Below are positions 62,984-64,000 of a stretch of DNA of 64,000 nucleotides, piece after piece. The position numbers and the translations under genes were made by a program. This stretch comes from Oscarella lobularis (taxonomy: Eukaryota > Porifera > Homoscleromorpha > Homosclerophorida > Oscarellidae): NCBI RefSeq assembly GCF_947507565.1, contig NC_089179.1, positions 2,187,747 to 2,251,746 on the forward strand. The letters are read 5' to 3'. How positions within the stretch are numbered: the stretch's first letter is position 1; each line of letters starts with the position of its first letter. The notes under the pieces were generated by a model that saw only the letters and a list, made by a program, of their open reading frames with translations, did not search any database and was not told where the DNA came from.

Positions 62984-64000
62984 TATTTGACCGAATAAAC
63001 GCCCGGGCGTCTATTTCCTTGAAAAGGCTAACAATGCGGCGTTAATTTGAACCCGGCGACAAATGGAACCCGGCTTTTATAAATGTCATCGGCAAGATCT
63101 CTTTCATTTTTTTGAGCAAGCGACAATACAAACATCGCAAGAAGCATAATTCTAAAGAATTATGGTATTGTCCGATAATTCGTCACTTTCTGTTTCACTT
63201 AACGTGCTAGAATCGCTGTTGGAACTTTCGTCTTCATCTGTGTCCTCGATAAGTGCTTCATTTTCCTCTTTTTCACCGTCATTCTCGTCATCAGATGGTA
63301 ACTGTTGAACATCATTGAATTTGAAGACTTCAAAATTGCTCATTTCTTCTGCAAGGATTTTTCTCCCTTCAGCGCACTCTTCGCCTGATTTAAAGCAATG
63401 AATTTTGTCGTCATCTGTGCCATCGGTTGATGCTATTATGGCGCAAGACAAAAACGAATTCCGTATGACTTCTTCTGGGATCTCTGCCCAGGAAGACTTC
63501 ACCCATTCGCAAAGCAACGAACGAGACGGCGGCTTCATATTTCCACTTTTGGTGTACTCATGGCATGATGGTGCTGACAACCAATCATCATAACAACGGC
63601 GAAGATGACTTTTGAAAATGGCATTCCAGACAACGTCTGGTGCTTGAATATACTAAGTGCACCCTCCTGGTATTACAGCTGGAAGTATTTTCATCCTAGA
63701 AATTTCGGCGCTTACAGCTTTGCTTGTATGGCATTTGTAGGCATCCCAGACTAAAAGGCGCTTTGTAAACGCCACGGAGCCAATGATAGCGTGAAGGTAT
63801 TCACTCGTCAGGGAGTCATTCATCCAACAATTTGGGCTAAACTTCACAACTATTCCAGTTATTGACTTCAAAGTTTTTAGAAGTCGGGTGCCCTTTCCTT
63901 TAAAAACAACAAAAGGTTTGAGTTTGGCTCCGTTAGCTTTAGCAGAAAGAAGAACCGTGAAGTGGTCTTTCTGGTGACCTGTGCTTTTAAGGACAACTGA
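62984..64000 (-). mobile_element. pogo/Tigger element, 3' end inside the window
   Basis: The terminus near 62984 reads CCGTATTTGACCGAATAAAC followed by GCCCGGGCGT, a common end of pogo elements. The transposase on the minus strand runs leftward towards this end and off the right edge of the window. Confidence 0.7.
63152..64000 (-). pseudogene. pogo/Tigger transposase, C-terminal half, runs off the window
   Basis: From the window edge the frame reads a STGHQKDHFTVLLSAKANG-type start of the DDE core, then LKSITGIVVKFSPNCWMND. The second Asp lies in RLLVWDAYKCHTSKAVSAEI, followed by LPAVIPGGCT, a TAG at 63653-63655, and YIQAPDVVWNAIFKSHLRRC with the third Asp. MKPPSRSLLCEWVKSSWAEI, an ASTDGTDDDKIHC loop and a very acidic tail end at 63152. 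The single nonsense codon is otherwise in frame. The N-terminal CENP-B helix-turn-helix would lie beyond 64000. Confidence 0.85.

Overview
The window looks like a repeat-dense stretch of an animal nuclear genome, most plausibly an early-branching metazoan such as a sponge. The reasons are spliced genes with very short GT-AG introns (those I could place are about 48-58 bp), unsuppressed CpG, and transposon families typical of sponges and cnidarians: DUF6589 proteins, P-like/THAP, Kolobok, pogo/Tigger, hAT, PIF/Harbinger, IS630-Tc1, Helitron, RAG1-N-like and SWIM/YqaJ genes. There is no rRNA, tRNA gene, CRISPR array or bacterial-style operon, and no confidently named single-copy host gene. The lineage is an inference from these features.

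Layout. 0-4.4 kb: dispersed repeat R1 and a decayed P-like transposase. 4.4-10.5 kb: a broken Ty3/gypsy pol fragment running into a spliced DUF6589 gene. That gene is split by a 1.8-kb element (6966-8783) with 437-bp terminal inverted repeats carrying a SAP-SWIM gene. 10.9-14.2 kb: the N-terminus of an IS630-like transposase with its R1 upstream region, interrupted by a complete TA-flanked Tc1/IS630 element (12001-13974). 17-20.7 kb: a second DUF6589 gene split by a hAT element with 5-bp target duplications. 21-24.4 kb: a P-like terminus, a 13-bp tandem repeat, and an exon set resembling the N-terminus of G2E3/HECT-type proteins. 25-27 kb: a PIF/Harbinger element with convergent Myb-like and transposase genes. 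27.6-32.9 kb: nested relics (SAP fragment, SWIM-YqaJ gene, transposase) with a pogo element (29791-32153) that also carries a divergent HIRAN-like gene. 34.5-38.4 kb: degenerate telomere-like repeats in opposite orientation around two hairpin repeats. 38.5-41.6 kb: a transposon-type C-terminal domain gene, a P-like relic and a pogo tail. 42-46.5 kb: unassigned exons, a THAP-Kolobok gene, and micro-exons of a coiled-coil gene. 46.5-54.8 kb: minisatellites, a hAT MITE, a second full R1 copy, and little recognisable coding. 55.1-58.1 kb: a near-complete P-like transposon with inverted repeats and an 8-bp target duplication. 58.5-61.1 kb: a RAG1 N-terminal-like RING/zinc-finger gene fused in frame to RPA1-like OB folds. 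62.26 kb: a Helitron 3' terminus lying inside another IS630-like transposase copy. 63.0-64.0 kb: the C-terminal half of a pogo transposase that runs off the window.

Most genes carry nonsense codons or frameshifts, so the region reads as a layered transposon graveyard. In at least four places target-site duplications, and in two of these the preserved host reading frame, show precisely how one element landed in another. The most unusual pieces are the SAP-SWIM element with long inverted repeats, the pogo element with an added HIRAN gene, and the RAG1-N/RPA1 fusion.
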